Source of the DNA: Pseudomonas sp. MYb185
GTDB taxonomy: Bacteria > Pseudomonadota > Gammaproteobacteria > Pseudomonadales > Pseudomonadaceae
Direction of reading: 5' to 3'
Length of the DNA: 64,000 nucleotides
Assembly: GCF_002979975.1 (NCBI RefSeq)
Contig: NZ_PCQD01000003.1
Coordinates: 1 to 64,000, forward strand
The notes under the pieces were generated by a model. The model did not search any database, was not told the origin of the DNA, and saw only the letters and a program-made list of their open reading frames with translations. The translations under genes and the position numbers were made by a program. How positions within the stretch are numbered: position 1 is the first letter of the stretch; each line of letters begins with the position of its first letter. Positions 8,966-17,905 of this stretch are shown piece after piece.

Positions 8966-10081
8966 CTAATCGGCTGCCTGCAGATCCTCGACCAATACCT
9001 TGAGAAAGCGCGCCGCCTCGCCGCCAGTGACGGCGCGGTGGTCCACCGTGAGCGACACCGGCAGCACCGGATGTATCGCCGGCTGTCCGTCCCAGGCCAC
9101 TACCTGGTCGCGGATCACTCCGGCACCGATGATCGCCACCTGTGGTGGCACTATCACCGGGCTGGCATAGCGTCCGAACAGGGTGCCGTAGTTGGACAGG
9201 GTGATGGTTGCGCCCATCAGCTCGCGTGGTGGAATCGAGCGATTCAGCACGTCCGCACGCAGCCGCGCCAACCCCTGGCGCAGATCCTCGGCATCGCGGT
9301 TGGCCAGATCCCGCAATACCGGCACGAACAGCCCGTCGGGGGTATCCACCGCCACGCCGAGGTCGATGTGCTGATGACGGGTCACGCTCAGACGCGCGCC
9401 GTCGAAGGCCACGTTGAGCGCCGGCTCGGCCTGACAGGCACGGGCGATGGCCCGCGCCAGACGCACCATGGGATCACGCGCACCGTCGGGCCAGCGATGC
9501 AGGTCGGCATCCTCGACGATGGTCACCGGTACCACCTCGGCATGCGCCCGGGCCATGTTCTTGGCCATGGTCCGGCGCACGCTGCGCAGGGCTTCCCCGG
9601 TAGTCGGTTTGGCCACCGCGGCGCGCTGTACATCGGCATCGGTGATCAACCCGCCACTGCCGCTACCGGGTAGACCATCCAGTGCCACACCCATACGCTC
9701 GGCCAGCTTGCGCGCCTGCGGCGAGGCGCGTACTGCCCAGGCGTCGCGGCTGGAACCAGCGGCACCGATGATGAAGTCGTCGGCGGCAAGGTCGCTTTGG
9801 CCGCTGGCCTGACCGAGATTGCCGACCACGGTACCGCTGTCCTCGGCCTCCCCCTCGAACTCCACCAGCGGTTCGCCGACATGCAGCAGATCCCCCGCTT
9901 CACCGAAGCAGCGGCCGATCACCCCGGCCCGCGGTGAAGGTACCTCGACAATGGCCTTGGCGGTTTCCACCGAGACCAGCAGTTGGTCCAGCTCCACGCT
10001 GTCCCCCGCCTTGACATGCCATTCGACGATCTCCGCTTCCTGCAGGCCCTCACCCAGATCGGGCAACTTGAATTGCTTCAT
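8966..10081 (-). CDS. Dihydrolipoamide acyltransferase (E2) of a 2-oxoacid dehydrogenase complex
   Basis: 371 residues with one lipoyl domain (lipoyl lysine K42 in VETAKA), a peripheral-subunit-binding segment near residues 115-150 (VRASPQARKLAERMGV) and a catalytic acyltransferase domain. The catalytic motif is DHRAVTGG with His348; the usual Asp of DHRxxDG is Thr, a variant I recall in some Pseudomonas E2 proteins. It transfers the acyl group to CoA. The start overlaps the E1-beta stop by four bases (ATGA), so translation is probably coupled. No E3 gene follows; the complex must borrow a shared dihydrolipoamide dehydrogenase. Confidence 0.88.
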   Translation of the reverse strand: MKQFKLPDLGEGLQEAEIVEWHVKAGDSVELDQLLVSVETAKAIVEVPSPRAGVIGRCFGEAGDLLHVGEPLVEFEGEAEDSGTVVGNLGQASGQSDLAADDFIIGAAGSSRDAWAVRASPQARKLAERMGVALDGLPGSGSGGLITDADVQRAAVAKPTTGEALRSVRRTMAKNMARAHAEVVPVTIVEDADLHRWPDGARDPMVRLARAIARACQAEPALNVAFDGARLSVTRHQHIDLGVAVDTPDGLFVPVLRDLANRDAEDLRQGLARLRADVLNRSIPPRELMGATITLSNYGTLFGRYASPVIVPPQVAIIGAGVIRDQVVAWDGQPAIHPVLPVSLTVDHRAVTGGEAARFLKVLVEDLQAAD

Positions 10082-11070
10082 GGCTGATCCCCCATGGTTC
10101 GATAGGCGGCCTCACAGATACTGTCGACATCCGGCAGGTAGGCCATTTCCTGCCGTGCATAGGGAATCACGCAGTCGAAGCCGGTGACCCGCTGCACCGG
10201 CGCATGCAGCACATGGAACAGCTGCTCCTGCACCACGGCGGCAATCTCCGCACCAGGACCGTAACTGCGCGCCGCCTCATGCACGATGACGCAGCGGCCG
10301 GTCTTGCTGACCGAGGCGAGGATGGTGGCGGTATCCAGCGGTTTGAGCGTGGCGACATCGATGACCTCGCAGTCGATGCCCTGCTCCGCCAGCCGACCGG
10401 CCGCCTCCAGTGTTTCCTTGAGCGCCGCGCCCCAACTGACCAGGGTCAGATCCTGCCCTTCGCGTAGGGTGAAACAGGTATCCAGCGGCAGCACCTGGCC
10501 GTCATCCTCGACCACCTGACGCACCGAGCGATACAGCCGCGACGGCTCCAGGAAGATCACCGGATCGGGATCGGCGATCGCTGCCAGCAACAGGCCATAG
10601 GCCCGCCGCGGAGAGGACGGCACCACCACCCGCAGTCCCGGCACGTGCGCCAGCATGGCTTCGGTGCTTTCCCCATGGTGTTCGGGGGCATGAATGCCAC
10701 CGCCATGGGGTGTGCGCAGTACCATGGGGCAGCTGAGCCGTCCACGGGTGCGGCTACGCAGGCGACTGGCGTGGGAAATCAGATGCTCCATACCGGCGTA
10801 GATGAAGCCCATGAACTGGATCTCGGCCACCGGCTTCAGGCCCTGGGCCGCCATGCCCACCGTGATGCCGGTGATCAGGGTCTCGGCCAGCGGCGTATCC
10901 ATCACCCGCCGAAAGCCGAAGCGCTCATGCAGCCCGACCGTGGCGCGAAATACCCCGCCGTTGGGGCCCACGTCCTCGCCCAGCACCACCACATCGGGGT
11001 CGTCGGCCATGGCCCGGTGCAGCGCCAGGTTGATCGCCTCGACCATGCACAGGGTAGATTGCTCAGCCAT
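10078..11070 (-). CDS. 2-oxoacid dehydrogenase E1 component, beta subunit
   Basis: 330 residues, the normal length of E1-beta. Family marks include VVLGEDVGPNGGVFRAT near the N terminus, IQFMGFIYAGMEHLISHASR in the middle and a C-terminal transketolase domain with RCVIVHEA. With E1-alpha it forms the thiamine-diphosphate decarboxylase that acylates lipoyl-E2. The three-gene set resembles the branched-chain/pyruvate-like operon PA3415-PA3417 of P. aeruginosa; substrate (pyruvate, branched-chain oxoacids or acetoin) is not decided by sequence. It overlaps the E1-alpha gene by 8 bases. Confidence 0.9.
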   Translation of the reverse strand: MAEQSTLCMVEAINLALHRAMADDPDVVVLGEDVGPNGGVFRATVGLHERFGFRRVMDTPLAETLITGITVGMAAQGLKPVAEIQFMGFIYAGMEHLISHASRLRSRTRGRLSCPMVLRTPHGGGIHAPEHHGESTEAMLAHVPGLRVVVPSSPRRAYGLLLAAIADPDPVIFLEPSRLYRSVRQVVEDDGQVLPLDTCFTLREGQDLTLVSWGAALKETLEAAGRLAEQGIDCEVIDVATLKPLDTATILASVSKTGRCVIVHEAARSYGPGAEIAAVVQEQLFHVLHAPVQRVTGFDCVIPYARQEMAYLPDVDSICEAAYRTMGDQP

Positions 11071-12154
11071 GTTCGCCTCCTGTCATCGTCGCGGCCCGCG
11101 CCAGCAGTGCATCGCGCTGCTCGCCGTAACAGGCGGGCAACTGCTGGTACAGATAGTCGAAGGCGGCCCCAGGATCAGCCTCAGGTATGGCACGGAACTG
11201 CTCTACCGCCGCGTTGACACGCTCGCCCAGCTCCTGCTGCAGGGCCTGCTCACGGCGCTCGTCCCACAGCTGCTGCTGATGCAGGAACCGCTGCAACCGG
11301 CCGATGGGCTCATGCTTCCAGGCCTCGCTCAGTTCCTCGGCGGGACGGTAACGACTGGCATCATCCGAGGTGGTGTGATCACCCAGTCGGTAGGTCACGC
11401 ACTCCACCAGCGTCGGGCCCTTGCCGGCCCGGGCACGCTCGATGGCAGCGCTGATACGGTCGTACACCGCCAGCACATCGTTGCCATCCACCTGCTCGCC
11501 GGGAATCCCCGCCGCCAATGCCTTGTGCGCCAGGGTCGGTGCGGCCGATTGCAGACTGCGCGGTACCGAGATGGCCCACTGGTTGTTGTTCACCACGAAC
11601 ACCAGCGGCAGTTGCCAGACCCCGGCGAGATTGAGGCTTTCCAGAAAATCGCCCTTGCTGGTGGCCCCATCGCCACAGGTGGTCACCGCCACCCGTGGCT
11701 GCTGGCGGATGCGGAAGGCCGAAGCGACACCACAGGCATGGCAGGCCTGGGTGGCAATGGGCACACAGATAGGGAAATCCTCGGCGGCGGTCGGTGTCGA
11801 CCAGGCACTACCGCGCTCGTCACCGCCCCAGTACAGCAGAATGTCCTGCATCTCGACACCGCGCTGCAGCTGCACCGCGGTGTCACGGTAATAGGGAATC
11901 AGCACATCTTCGGCCGTCATCGCCCGGCCCAGCGCGGTGCCGACGGCCTCCTGCCCCAGGGTCGAAGCGTAGGTGCCGATCTGGCCGGTACGCTGCAGGG
12001 CAATGCATTTCTGATCGAATACGCGGACCAGATTCATCTGGCGGTACAGCTCGAGCAACAGTTCGGGATCATCGACCCAGCCAGGCAGTTCACCCAGCGC
12101 CTGGCCGCGATCATCAAGATAACGGGTGTAGGGAATCCGTACGGATAAAGGCAT
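11063..12154 (-). CDS. 2-oxoacid dehydrogenase E1 component, alpha subunit
   Basis: 363 residues. The thiamine-diphosphate motif is visible as GDGATS at residues 161-166 followed by VNNNQWAIS. The region YRDTAVQL and the phosphorylation-loop-like RLGDHTTSDDASRY are typical of branched-chain-type E1-alpha. It decarboxylates a 2-oxoacid and passes the acyl group to E2. ATG 12154 was chosen because a strong AGGAGG lies 7 bases upstream; the frame continues 75 codons upstream but has no ribosome site. It is the first gene of the E1a-E1b-E2 operon. Confidence 0.9.
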   Translation of the reverse strand: MPLSVRIPYTRYLDDRGQALGELPGWVDDPELLLELYRQMNLVRVFDQKCIALQRTGQIGTYASTLGQEAVGTALGRAMTAEDVLIPYYRDTAVQLQRGVEMQDILLYWGGDERGSAWSTPTAAEDFPICVPIATQACHACGVASAFRIRQQPRVAVTTCGDGATSKGDFLESLNLAGVWQLPLVFVVNNNQWAISVPRSLQSAAPTLAHKALAAGIPGEQVDGNDVLAVYDRISAAIERARAGKGPTLVECVTYRLGDHTTSDDASRYRPAEELSEAWKHEPIGRLQRFLHQQQLWDERREQALQQELGERVNAAVEQFRAIPEADPGAAFDYLYQQLPACYGEQRDALLARAATMTGGEHG

Positions 12155-12290
12155 AGCTATCCTCCTGACCAAGATGGACGGCCGGCTTGTGGCCAGTCTT
12201 CCCCGCCACCAACCGGATGGGCTGGTGACGATGACGGCGCAGGTGCGCTCGTCAGCAGTATAGGTCAGGTTTCGCCGCGGCAACGGCGCC

Positions 12291-13208
12291 TCAGCGCAGG
12301 TCCTGCTCCTCACTCGCCGGTAGCGCCAGAGCCCTGCGGCTGCGGCGCAGATGGCGCAGCCCCTCGAACACCAGCACACCCACCGCCAGCCAGATCGGGA
12401 TATAGGTCAGCCATTCATCCGGCGCGATGCTCTCGCCCAGCAGCAGCGCCACTACCACCAGCAGTACCGGTTCCACATAGCCCAGCAGACCGAACAGAGT
12501 GAAGGTCAGCAGCCGGCTGGCAAGAATGTAGGCGACCAGCGCCATAGCGCTGAAGGCGCCGAGCAACGCCACCAGCGGATACAGCCGGGGGAACTCGCCG
12601 AACAATCCTGGCGCCGTGCCGCCAGCCCAGGCGAACCAGGCGGCAACCGGCAGCAGCAACAACATGTCGAACCAGAAACCACCCAGGTTGTCGGTCCCCG
12701 TTGCCCGGCGCAGGATGAAGTAGGCCGGATACCCCAGGGCGACCAGCAGCGTCTCCCAGGCAACGGTGCCAGCCTGCAGCAATGCATGGCCGACCCCCAG
12801 CATGGCGCAGACGATGGCCAGTTGCTGCAGGCGCGAGGGATGCTCGCGAAAGACCAGATACCCCGCCAGGACCATGCTCAGCGGCAGCAGGAAGTAGCCC
12901 AGCGAGACCTCCAGCGCCCGGCCATTGACCGGTGCCCACATGAACAGCCACAGCTGCAGACCGACCAGCAATGCACTCAGCAGCTGTACCAGCAGCAACA
13001 CCGGACGCCGGCGTATGCGCGCCGCCAACTCCCGGGCCAGCGACCAATAGCCGCCCAGCAGCATGAACAGGGTGACGAAGGGAAAGGTCAGCAGCATGCG
13101 CCAACCGAAGATCTGCTCGCCGTCCAGCGGCGCCAGCAGTGTGGAGAAATAATACAAGCCCCCAAACAGCACCGATGCCGTTACCGACAGGACTACCCCG
13201 ATAGACAT
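12291..13208 (-). CDS. rarD: EamA-family transporter RarD
   Basis: 305 residues and ten predicted transmembrane helices, an integral inner-membrane transporter of the drug/metabolite superfamily. The spacing and the motifs SVTASVLFGGLYYFSTLL, IFGWRMLLTFPF and a GYVEPVLLVVVALLLGE segment fit the RarD branch. The substrate is unknown in Pseudomonas. ATG 13208 has GGGAGG 5 bases upstream. It is transcribed divergently from phrB, with about 170 bases between them. Confidence 0.82.
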   Translation of the reverse strand: MSIGVVLSVTASVLFGGLYYFSTLLAPLDGEQIFGWRMLLTFPFVTLFMLLGGYWSLARELAARIRRRPVLLLVQLLSALLVGLQLWLFMWAPVNGRALEVSLGYFLLPLSMVLAGYLVFREHPSRLQQLAIVCAMLGVGHALLQAGTVAWETLLVALGYPAYFILRRATGTDNLGGFWFDMLLLLPVAAWFAWAGGTAPGLFGEFPRLYPLVALLGAFSAMALVAYILASRLLTFTLFGLLGYVEPVLLVVVALLLGESIAPDEWLTYIPIWLAVGVLVFEGLRHLRRSRRALALPASEEQDLR

Positions 13209-13380
13209 TCCACCTCCCGGCATATATAAAACACCAACCACCGCACCAGCCTTGCGGGCGGACACAATGCACGCCGGGGGATGAATTGTCGATCCCCCAC
13301 TCTCCTGGCATTCTGGCGACCTTGTAGCACCGAGTGACACTGCCGTATCCACTAGCGCTGAGCAGCCATCGAGATTCACC

Positions 13381-14811
13381 ATGCAAATGATCTGGTTTCG
13401 CAACGACCTGCGTGTGCACGACAATACCGCCTTGACCGCCGCACTGGAACAGGGACCAGCCTTGGCGCTGTTCCTGCTCAGTCCCCGCCAATGGCAAGCC
13501 CATGACGAGGCGCCAGCCAAGATCGACTTCCGCCTGCGCAACTTGCAGGTGCTGGCTGGTGAGCTCGGGCAGTTGAACGTACCGCTTTTGATCCGCACGG
13601 CGGACACCTGGGAGTCGGCACCAGCAGTGCTGGCCCAGGTCTGTCACCAATACCGCATCGCCATGGTGCACGCCAATGAAGAATACGGCACCGATGAAGC
13701 CGCAAGGGATGAGGCCGTAGCCAGGCGACTGGCAGAAGAGGAGGTGGGATTCCGAGTATATCTGGATCAGTTACTGTTTCGCCCCGGCAGCTTGCTGACA
13801 CGCTCGGGCAGCTATTTCAAGGTGTTCAGCCAGTTCCGCAAAGCCTGCCTGCAGCAATTGCAACTGGCGCCACCCCGCTGCCTTGCTCCGCCACAGGCGC
13901 AGCCCGCTACCGCGATCAGCGCCGACCCGATACCCACTAGCGTGGCGGGCTTTCCCATCCCGGACGAGTCACTGCGCAATCTGTGGCCTGCGGGCGAGCA
14001 GACAGCACGAAAACGCCTGCAGCGGTTTGTCGATGACCGGCTGCATGAATATGCCGAACAACGCGACCTGCCAGCCGAACCCGGCACCAGTCAACTATCG
14101 CCCTATCTGACCGCTGGTGTACTGTCGCCACGCCAATGCCTGCACGCCGCGCTGATGACCAATCAGGGCGAGTTCGATAGCGGCAGTGCCGGAGTGACCA
14201 CCTGGATCGACGAATTGCTCTGGCGGGAATTCTACAAGCACATTCTCCTCGGCTATCCGCGAGTATCCCGGCACCGGGCGTTCCGCCCGCATACCGAAGC
14301 GGTACCCTGGCGTGATGCACCGAATGAACTGACCGCTTGGCAGGAGGGACGTACCGGCTTCCCCCTGATCGATGCCGCCATGCGCCAGTTGCTGGCCACC
14401 GGCTGGATGCACAACCGTCTGCGCATGGTAGTAGCCATGTTCCTGAGCAAGAACCTGCTGATCGACTGGCGCGAGGGCGAGCGTTACTTCATGCAGCATC
14501 TGATCGATGGTGATCTGGCGGCGAACAACGGCGGCTGGCAATGGAGCGCCTCCACTGGCACCGACGCGGTGCCCTGGTTCCGCCTGTTCAATCCGATCAC
14601 CCAGTCGCAGCGCTTCGACCCATCGGGACGCTTCATCAAGCACTGGCTACCGGAGCTGCGTGAACTGGACCAGCATGATATCCATGATCCATCAGCCATT
14701 TCCCGGATGCTGTGCGGCTACCCTGCCCCGATCATCGACCTGGCGGAGAGCCGAGCGCGGGCACTGGCGGCATTCAAGAACCTGCCACCGGTCGCATCTG
14801 AGCTGGATTGA
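13381..14811 (+). CDS. phrB: Deoxyribodipyrimidine photolyase (CPD photolyase, class I)
   Basis: 476 residues. The N-terminal antenna-binding Rossmann domain starts MQMIWFRNDLRVHDNTAL. The FAD domain carries WIDELLWREFYKHIL, GFPLIDAAMRQL, TGWMHNRLRM and NNGGWQWSASTGTDA, which hold the FAD-binding and electron-transfer tryptophans of class I enzymes. It uses blue light to split cyclobutane pyrimidine dimers. The ATG at 13381 follows a weak purine-rich site. A hairpin and the convergent porin gene follow. Confidence 0.95.
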   Translation: MQMIWFRNDLRVHDNTALTAALEQGPALALFLLSPRQWQAHDEAPAKIDFRLRNLQVLAGELGQLNVPLLIRTADTWESAPAVLAQVCHQYRIAMVHANEEYGTDEAARDEAVARRLAEEEVGFRVYLDQLLFRPGSLLTRSGSYFKVFSQFRKACLQQLQLAPPRCLAPPQAQPATAISADPIPTSVAGFPIPDESLRNLWPAGEQTARKRLQRFVDDRLHEYAEQRDLPAEPGTSQLSPYLTAGVLSPRQCLHAALMTNQGEFDSGSAGVTTWIDELLWREFYKHILLGYPRVSRHRAFRPHTEAVPWRDAPNELTAWQEGRTGFPLIDAAMRQLLATGWMHNRLRMVVAMFLSKNLLIDWREGERYFMQHLIDGDLAANNGGWQWSASTGTDAVPWFRLFNPITQSQRFDPSGRFIKHWLPELRELDQHDIHDPSAISRMLCGYPAPIIDLAESRARALAAFKNLPPVASELD

Positions 14812-14818
14812 AGAGGTG

Positions 14819-14852
14819 ACAGGGTACAGCGCCGAATGGCGCTATACCCTGC
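14819..14852. terminator. Hairpin between convergent phrB and the OprD porin gene
   Basis: AGGGTA-C-AGCGCC / GGCGCT-A-TACCCT forms a 12-bp stem with one mismatch and a GAAT loop, placed 8 bases after the phrB stop. There is no T run, so it may act as a bidirectional transcript end rather than a classical terminator. Confidence 0.5.
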
Positions 14853-14864
14853 AGGGGGAACTGC

Positions 14865-16154
14865 TTAGAAGATATTCATCGGGAAGTCGACGAAGATGCG
14901 CACTTCGTTGCCGTCCTGGGTATAGCTGTTCGAAGCACGCAGTACCGAGCTGCGCAGACGAACACTCATATCCTTGGCCGCACCGCTCTGCACCACATAC
15001 TTCAGCTGGTTGAAGATTTCACGCTCGCTGGCGCTGTCAGCTTCGCGAACATTGGTGACAGAATCACGGATACTGATGTCAGTACCGTGAACATAAGCGA
15101 AGTTATAGCTCAGACCCGGAATACCAAACTGGGTGAAGTCCAGACCATAGCCCAGCTGCCAGGAGCGCTCGTCTTCAGCATTGAAGTCAGACCAGAAGGA
15201 GTTGGCCACCCAGATGGTGGTGCCGCCGTCGCCGACCGCACCTTCGCTCTGGTAGAAGCCGTAGTTGTAACCGGTATCACCGCTGCTGCGCTGGTAGGCG
15301 AGGGTGAAGTCATGCGCACCGGTGGCATAGTTGGCGGACAGGCTCCAGAGATTGTTCCGGTCGCCCCGGGTATCGAACTCCTTGTCCTGCTTGGTGCGGT
15401 AGCCGCTGAAATCCAGCGTCAGTGTGTCGCCCTGATTCAGCGGACGGATGTAGTTCAGGTTCACATACTGGCGCTTGAGTACATCTTCCACATCCGAGGC
15501 ATACAGTGCACCACGGATATTATCATTGAACTGGTAGCTACCACCCAGTACATCGATGGACTTCAGTTCGCCACTGTCGCGACCTTCGTCACTCTTGCGA
15601 TGCTGAGCATTGAAGCGGCCGGCATGCACGGTCAAACCATCGATCTCATTGGAAGTGATCATGGTACCGGTATAGGTCTCCGGCAGCAGGCGGCTGTCGT
15701 CATGGCTCAGCACCGGCAGCGATGGACGCTGGTCACCATAGGCCAGGACTGTCTTGGAGAAACGCGCCTTGACCGCAGCACCGGCATGGGCCACGTCTTT
15801 CTCTACATCACCGTTGTTGTCAACCATGAAGAAGTCGATACCACCAGCGCCAGCGCGACCACGACCGCTATCCAGACGTACGCCATACATACCAAAAGCG
15901 TCTACGCCCACGCCTACGGTGCCACGGGTGAAACCAGAGGTGAAGGTCAGCACACCAGCCTGGCCCCACTCGGCCTTGTCCTGATCACCGTTTCGGTAGT
16001 CACGGTTCATGTAGGCATTACGCAGGAACAGATCGAGACTGCTGTCTTCGACAAAACCATTGGAATCCGCCTGGCTGGCAGCGAGTGCGGGAACGGAGGT
16101 CATCAGGGCCAATGCAATGGCGCTCAGTTTGTACTTGGTCATTTTGGATGCCAT
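14865..16154 (-). CDS. OprD-family outer membrane porin
   Basis: 429 residues: signal peptide cut after ALA (residues 1-25), then an 18-strand barrel ending in phenylalanine (PMNIF). OprD family marks include NGFVEDSSLDLFLRNAYMNRDY at the mature N terminus, the GYRTKQDKEF and SYQFNDNIRGALY strands and the SWQLGYGLDF region. Such porins admit small charged solutes such as amino acids or aromatic acids; the specific substrate cannot be read here. Two close ATG codons (16154 and 16142) are possible; neither has a clear Shine-Dalgarno. Confidence 0.88.
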   Translation of the reverse strand: MASKMTKYKLSAIALALMTSVPALAASQADSNGFVEDSSLDLFLRNAYMNRDYRNGDQDKAEWGQAGVLTFTSGFTRGTVGVGVDAFGMYGVRLDSGRGRAGAGGIDFFMVDNNGDVEKDVAHAGAAVKARFSKTVLAYGDQRPSLPVLSHDDSRLLPETYTGTMITSNEIDGLTVHAGRFNAQHRKSDEGRDSGELKSIDVLGGSYQFNDNIRGALYASDVEDVLKRQYVNLNYIRPLNQGDTLTLDFSGYRTKQDKEFDTRGDRNNLWSLSANYATGAHDFTLAYQRSSGDTGYNYGFYQSEGAVGDGGTTIWVANSFWSDFNAEDERSWQLGYGLDFTQFGIPGLSYNFAYVHGTDISIRDSVTNVREADSASEREIFNQLKYVVQSGAAKDMSVRLRSSVLRASNSYTQDGNEVRIFVDFPMNIF

Positions 16155-16416
16155 AGATGCTGTTGTATTTAGTGTGAGAGACCCGCCACCAGCTCACGGA
16201 GCTGTAACGGGATGGTCACGCATTATCCATATTATGGGGGGCTTGCCTAGCGGCAGCGCTGCGGGAGCGACATTCGGACGCGATTCGGTGCCCATGCCCG
16301 ACACGCGACAAATTCCAGATCATCAAAACAGCAACCTTCTCTCAAACGTGCAAACATGGACAATATCTGTATGCAAGTCCTGCCTTTCTGCGAGATGTTC
16401 ATATCGAGAGATCGCC

Positions 16417-16673
16417 ATGCATGGATCCCTACCCCAGAGCTGGAATCTCGCATCAAGGCCAAAGTGGAATCCGGCTTGTACAACAACGCCAGCGAAGTCA
16501 TTCGTGAAGCACTGCGTTTCATCGACACTCATGAAGACTAGATTCACGAGCTGAACCTGGCGCGCTTGCGCAAGCAACTGAAAGCCCGCGCGGACCAACT
16601 GGATCGCGGCAAAGGCATCGCCATCGAATCAGCTGCAGCGCTCGATGCGCTGTTTGACGGCATCAAGCGCTGA
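16417..16673 (+). pseudogene. ParD-type antitoxin remnant (frameshift and nonsense codon)
   Basis: The frame around 16428-16673 reads like a CopG/ParD antitoxin: PELESRIKAKVESGLYNNASEVIREALRF, then after an in-frame TAG at 16539 the typical tail IHELNLARLRKQLKA and AALDALFDGIKR. The start ATG codons nearby (16417, 16421) are out of frame with it, so an indel near the start is also likely. Undamaged ParD proteins bind DNA through a ribbon-helix-helix and neutralise ParE. This copy should be inactive unless the TAG is read through. Confidence 0.7.
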
Positions 16674-16678
16674 CTTTC

Positions 16679-16783
16679 ATGGCCTCCCGCAAGCCCATCA
16701 TCAGGGAAACTCCGTTAAAGCGACATTTCCCCCAACCTTCCATAGAATCAGTCATCCCTATGCCACACAAAATTCTGATATAA
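16679..16783 (+). pseudogene. Possible ParE toxin 5' fragment
   Basis: Six bases after the ParD remnant an ATG opens a 34-codon frame beginning MASRKPIIRETPLKRHF, which resembles the first residues of RelE/ParE toxins that follow ParD. The similarity is lost after about 15 residues and the frame ends inside the convergent serine hydrolase gene. I read it as the stump of the toxin partner. Confidence 0.35.
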
Positions 16784-17905
16784 AAATAATCCCAGCCGAT
16801 CATTGGCAGGAATCCAGTTATATGGTCGGCTGTTGGCAATAAACACCACCAGTTGCCCGCCGCCGCTCAGTCCGGCAAAGCTGGTCACACCCGGCAGGCT
16901 GCCATCACGCCAGTAGAAGTTGGCCATATCAGCTGCTGACTGATAAGTATGGAAAGCACTGCCATGACAGTGTCTCCACTGACTGGTGTCACACTTGTCT
17001 TCAACCTCCAGTAACTGCCGTCTGCTCAGCCCACTCAATGTTTTTCCTTCAACAAAAGCTGCCGACATCAACTGCAAAAAATCCGCAGCAGTACCTGACC
17101 ACGCCCCGGTAGCCAGCATGCTGTCGTATGGCATGGCTGTCAGCTGTTGCCTGTACTCAGGCTCCTGAAAACGATATGCCACCTCATCCTTTGCGAACAC
17201 TCCCTTGCGGGAAGGCTGTACCGTCGTAACTGATGCCGGTGCAAAAATCCGCTCAACAAAAACATCCTGCAACGGCTTGCCTTCTATTCGTTCAATGACC
17301 TGCCCCAGCAAACAGTAACCCAAATTGGAGTAGGCATAACGGCTACCCGGCTCATGATCCAGAACCAGCTGACCCAGCCCCTCAAGCCGAAACGGGCACC
17401 AAGGCTCACTCTCCAGCATGGGGTCGGACGTCAGACTGCGATCAAACCCGGCGGTATGCCGCAAAAGTTGCCCAATAGTAATTTGCTTGATGCGTTCATC
17501 CCACACCACGAAATCGATGTCGAGATAATCCAGCAGATAGCCATCCGGCTGTAAGCGTTCTTCGGCAATCAATTGCTGGCTGACCACCGCAGTAAACATT
17601 TTACTCAAGCTGGCATAACGGATTCTGTAATCCAGTTGCATGGGTTTTAAGCTGATTCCCGGCCCAGCCTGACCAGCAGCGCAATCCAGCCTGCTGCCAT
17701 CCTGTGCTTGCAGTGATAACTGAAAACCGGGATAGCCCTGCTGTCGGGCTAGTGTAACCAGCTCCGCAAACCGCTCAGGCACATCGTCATTACATTGTCC
17801 CGGCCAGAGAATGTAGCCGTGCCAATGTTGAACTCCCCACCAGCCGGACACAACAATCAACATTACCAGCAACAATGCTGTTCGGCTTTTATACATGCAA
17901 ACCAC
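16748..17905 (-). CDS. Membrane-anchored serine hydrolase (beta-lactamase / class C family)
   Basis: 385 residues: an N-terminal membrane anchor (residues about 8-25), then a serine beta-lactamase-like domain. The SxxK motif is SLSK in YASLSKMFTA, the YxN motif is YSN in YAYSNLGYCLLG, and HTAGF precedes it. Such proteins act as esterases, D-aminopeptidases or carboxypeptidases in the periplasm; the substrate is unknown. It overlaps the end of the upstream membrane protein by 17 bases (or 8 if the MYKS start at 17896 is used), so the two are co-translated. Base composition is clearly more AT-rich than the core genes. Confidence 0.82.
   Translation of the reverse strand: MVCMYKSRTALLLVMLIVVSGWWGVQHWHGYILWPGQCNDDVPERFAELVTLARQQGYPGFQLSLQAQDGSRLDCAAGQAGPGISLKPMQLDYRIRYASLSKMFTAVVSQQLIAEERLQPDGYLLDYLDIDFVVWDERIKQITIGQLLRHTAGFDRSLTSDPMLESEPWCPFRLEGLGQLVLDHEPGSRYAYSNLGYCLLGQVIERIEGKPLQDVFVERIFAPASVTTVQPSRKGVFAKDEVAYRFQEPEYRQQLTAMPYDSMLATGAWSGTAADFLQLMSAAFVEGKTLSGLSRRQLLEVEDKCDTSQWRHCHGSAFHTYQSAADMANFYWRDGSLPGVTSFAGLSGGGQLVVFIANSRPYNWIPANDRLGLFLYQNFVWHRDD

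Noticed and set aside
8966-10081. E2 acyltransferase treated as inactive because DHRxxDG reads DHRAVTGG
   Set aside because: The catalytic His is kept, and this variant recurs in related E2 proteins; it is noted in the entry only.
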